From: JBFKOL01 sp041628815
Lineage (GTDB): Bacteria > Bacteroidota > Bacteroidia > Chitinophagales > Saprospiraceae
Assembly: GCA_041628815.1 (NCBI GenBank)
Contig: JBFKOL010000209.1
Span: forward strand, 1-7,534
Direction: 5' to 3'
DNA: 7,534 bases
Below, piece after piece: positions 7,401 through 7,534 of this stretch (position 1 is its first letter; each line of letters opens with the position of its first letter). Made by a program: the position numbers and the translations under genes. The notes beneath the pieces are model-generated. The model was not told the origin of the DNA. It worked only from the letters and a program-made list of their open reading frames with translations, and ran no database searches.

Positions 7401-7534
7401 AAATACGAGCTCTGGTTCGGCTTATGTCTTTGAAAAACCGCCCACTGGTTGGTCTGATATGACCGAAGTCTACAAACTGGTGGCTGCTGATGCCACACCA
7501 TCAGATAAATTTGGCTGGTCTGTTTCTTTATCTG
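4387..7534 (+). CDS. Secreted multi-repeat surface protein: FG-GAP-type propeller repeats with HYR-like repeats (3' end outside window)
   Basis: An uninterrupted frame of 1049 codons from ATG 4387 to the window edge; no stop is reached. Residues 1-33 form a signal peptide: a short polar start, a hydrophobic core at about 13-28, and a cleavage context VQG before Gln34. Residues 34-815 hold an N-terminal strand (LWLEEKIL) and fourteen FG-GAP-like repeats with core FGxSVxISxxxAIVGA, an Asp-rich loop (often DDDNG), then SGSAYIFE. Residues 818-978 are two HYR-like repeats (LTVTDxxGNxSTC, VTVQDxxPP). A third HYR-like repeat starts at 979 and is cut off near 1003, after which FG-GAP sequence resumes to the edge. 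ATG 4393 is an alternative start that leaves the signal peptide intact. The function is unknown: such repeats form extracellular beta-propellers and Ig-like folds in adhesins and other surface proteins. A C-terminal type IX secretion sorting domain would be expected but would lie beyond the window. Confidence 0.93.
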   Translation, partial: MAMNNHSLSSLTAVFISFFFLLVLIVQVKPVQGQLWLEEKILPEVPGFPFVLGSGDKAGSSVAIDGNYAIVGAPYSDSFFSSGGMALIYEWDGSAWVQAQGLFPSDGAAYDEFGYSVAISGTTALVGSRFGDGNVGNSGAAYIFEKIGGAWNQVAKLTVSNGAYADDFGSSVSISGGTAIVGASGNDDNGSGSGAAYVFEKPAGGWSDTTETIKLSPSDPAANKQFGKSVSISDSTAIVGAYYGNGNVSSTGAAYIFERSGGTWSQVSKITASDGAAYDNFGWSVSISDSIAVVGAYLDDDNGGGSGSAYIFEITGGAWTQVDKLTPSDGTGADYFGYSVSVSDSTVVIGAYRDDDNGSDSGSAYIFEKDGGPWTQVSKFTASDGVAGDYFGWSVSISGTTALVGTPQDDDKGSNSGSTYLFEKPVGGWTDITETVKLPTFGGVAGEDFAGAVSLSGSTAIVGARQSDGNEGESGAVFIFENNGSSWTQIAKLIASDGASGDVFGKALSISGNTVVVGVPGDDDDGTSSGSAYIFVKPPSGWTDTTETAKLTASDGASYDYFGESVAISDSTVIVGAHGNDANGPLSGAAYIFEKPIPGWSDTTETVKLTPYSGGGYFGYSVSISGTKAIVGAYNDNVNGISSGSASVFVEIGGNWYQLAKLTPSNAANGDWFGFSVSISGNTAIVGQSKNGYNSAYIFEETSGTWLQKARLTASDGAYGDYFGRSVAISGDRAIVGAHYDDDNGTNSGSAYIFEKPLFGWADTTETAKLVAFDGSEYDFFGLPVSIFDTTAIIGATGDDDNGANSGSAYIFHKSLIPVAKCRHHTAYLDAGGYVTVSPDSIDNGSLATAGIDSLSLSASQFGCSELGANSVVLTVTDLIGNTSTCSATVTVQDTIPPVASCQNATAQLDTLGNVSILVSDINNGSTDACGILNTAINESDFTCLDAGDNTVILTVSDNNGNSSTCETTVTVQDLVPPPTPTCMDVTVQLDVSGQVSIIQSQVDSNTSSGSAYVFEKPPTGWSDMTEVYKLVAADATPSDKFGWSVSLS
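4549..6831 (+). repeat. Tandem array of 14 FG-GAP-like repeats (165- and 174-bp units)
   Basis: Repeat starts, read from the Gly (or its replacement) of the SDG-type linker, are 4549, 4705, 4870, 5044, 5209, 5374, 5539, 5713, 5878, 6052, 6226, 6385, 6535 and 6709. Two subtypes alternate irregularly. Short units (55 aa) end in GGxWxQVxKLT; long units (58 aa) end in PxxGWxDTTETxKL. Long units are numbers 3, 7, 9, 10 and 13. Units 11-12 are shortened to 53 and 50 aa. Unit 14 stops after SGSAYIFHK, lacking its outer strand. The first unit is preceded by LWLEEKIL, which resembles that missing outer strand (WxQVxKLT), as in propellers whose last blade is closed by the N-terminus. DNA identity is high in places: 5070-5092 and 5235-5257 are identical over 23 bp, exactly one 165-bp period apart. 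Confidence 0.92.
6838..7392 (+). repeat. HYR-like Ig-fold repeats, two complete and one truncated
   Basis: Three units of about 80 residues: 6838-7080, 7081-7320, and a partial unit from 7321. Common features are a Cys before (N)ATxQLD, then NGS, a FxC motif, G(A/D)NxVxLTVTD, GNxSTC and TVTVQDxxPP. The second unit has four Cys, including the one in DACGI. The first replaces that segment with ATAGI and so has three Cys. The third begins normally (CMDVTVQLDVSGQVSI) but loses the pattern at about 7381. The family resemblance is to HYR/Ig-like beta-sandwich repeats of Bacteroidota surface proteins, where they usually act as spacers between functional modules. Confidence 0.8.
7393..7534 (+). repeat. 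Second FG-GAP-like array, starting in mid-repeat and running off the window
   Basis: From about 7393 the protein reads DSNTSSGSAYVFEKP, then GWSDMTEVYKL and, after AAD, DKFGWSVSLS. This is the second half of a long-type FG-GAP unit (compare DDDNGTNSGSAYIFEKP at 6607-6657) followed by the first half of another unit. The first half of the initial unit (FGxSVxIS and AIVGA) is missing. The reading frame is kept across the join. How many further repeats follow cannot be seen. Confidence 0.85.

Overview
The window looks like chromosomal DNA from a member of the Bacteroidota, most likely from the Saprospiria (Lewinella/Saprospiraceae-like) part of the phylum. Three things point there. The sdhC-sdhA-sdhB operon encodes Bacteroidota-style subunits (a single five-helix cytochrome b and a long, about 666-residue flavoprotein). 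Two promoter-like sites match the phylum's TAnnTTTG -7 element, and the starts lack clear Shine-Dalgarno sequences. The right-hand gene encodes a large secreted protein combining FG-GAP-type propeller repeats with Cys-containing HYR-like repeats of the kind found in giant surface proteins of that group. The placement rests on recognition by eye, not on a database search.

Layout from left to right. Positions 1-16 look like the 3' arm and T-tract of an intrinsic terminator belonging to a gene outside the window. A minus-strand hypothetical gene (96-641) follows. A short divergent intergenic region (642-793) carries a TAnnTTTG-like element on each strand. The succinate dehydrogenase operon sdhCAB occupies 794-4230, with gaps of 4 nt and 1 nt between genes. 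A 156-nt intergenic stretch (4231-4386) has only weak regulatory candidates. The rest (4387 to the right edge) is one open reading frame that is still open at 7534: a signal peptide, fourteen FG-GAP-like repeats of about 55-58 residues, two complete HYR-like repeats, a third HYR-like repeat cut short, and then an abrupt return to FG-GAP repeats in mid-blade.

SdhC, SdhA and SdhB together form the membrane-bound succinate:menaquinone oxidoreductase (complex II). SdhA oxidises succinate at covalent FAD, SdhB passes electrons through three Fe-S centres, and SdhC holds two hemes b and the quinone site. All expected cofactor ligands are visible, so the operon appears intact. The large repeat protein has no evident functional link to it and probably acts at or outside the cell surface.

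The main item of interest is the repeat protein. It has fourteen propeller repeats (2 x 7) with an N-terminal strand that could close a propeller, two interleaved repeat subtypes of 55 and 58 residues, and an abrupt HYR-to-FG-GAP junction near 7381-7400 that suggests either intragenic recombination or an assembly chimera. I saw no CRISPR array, tRNA, rRNA, insertion sequence or defence system.
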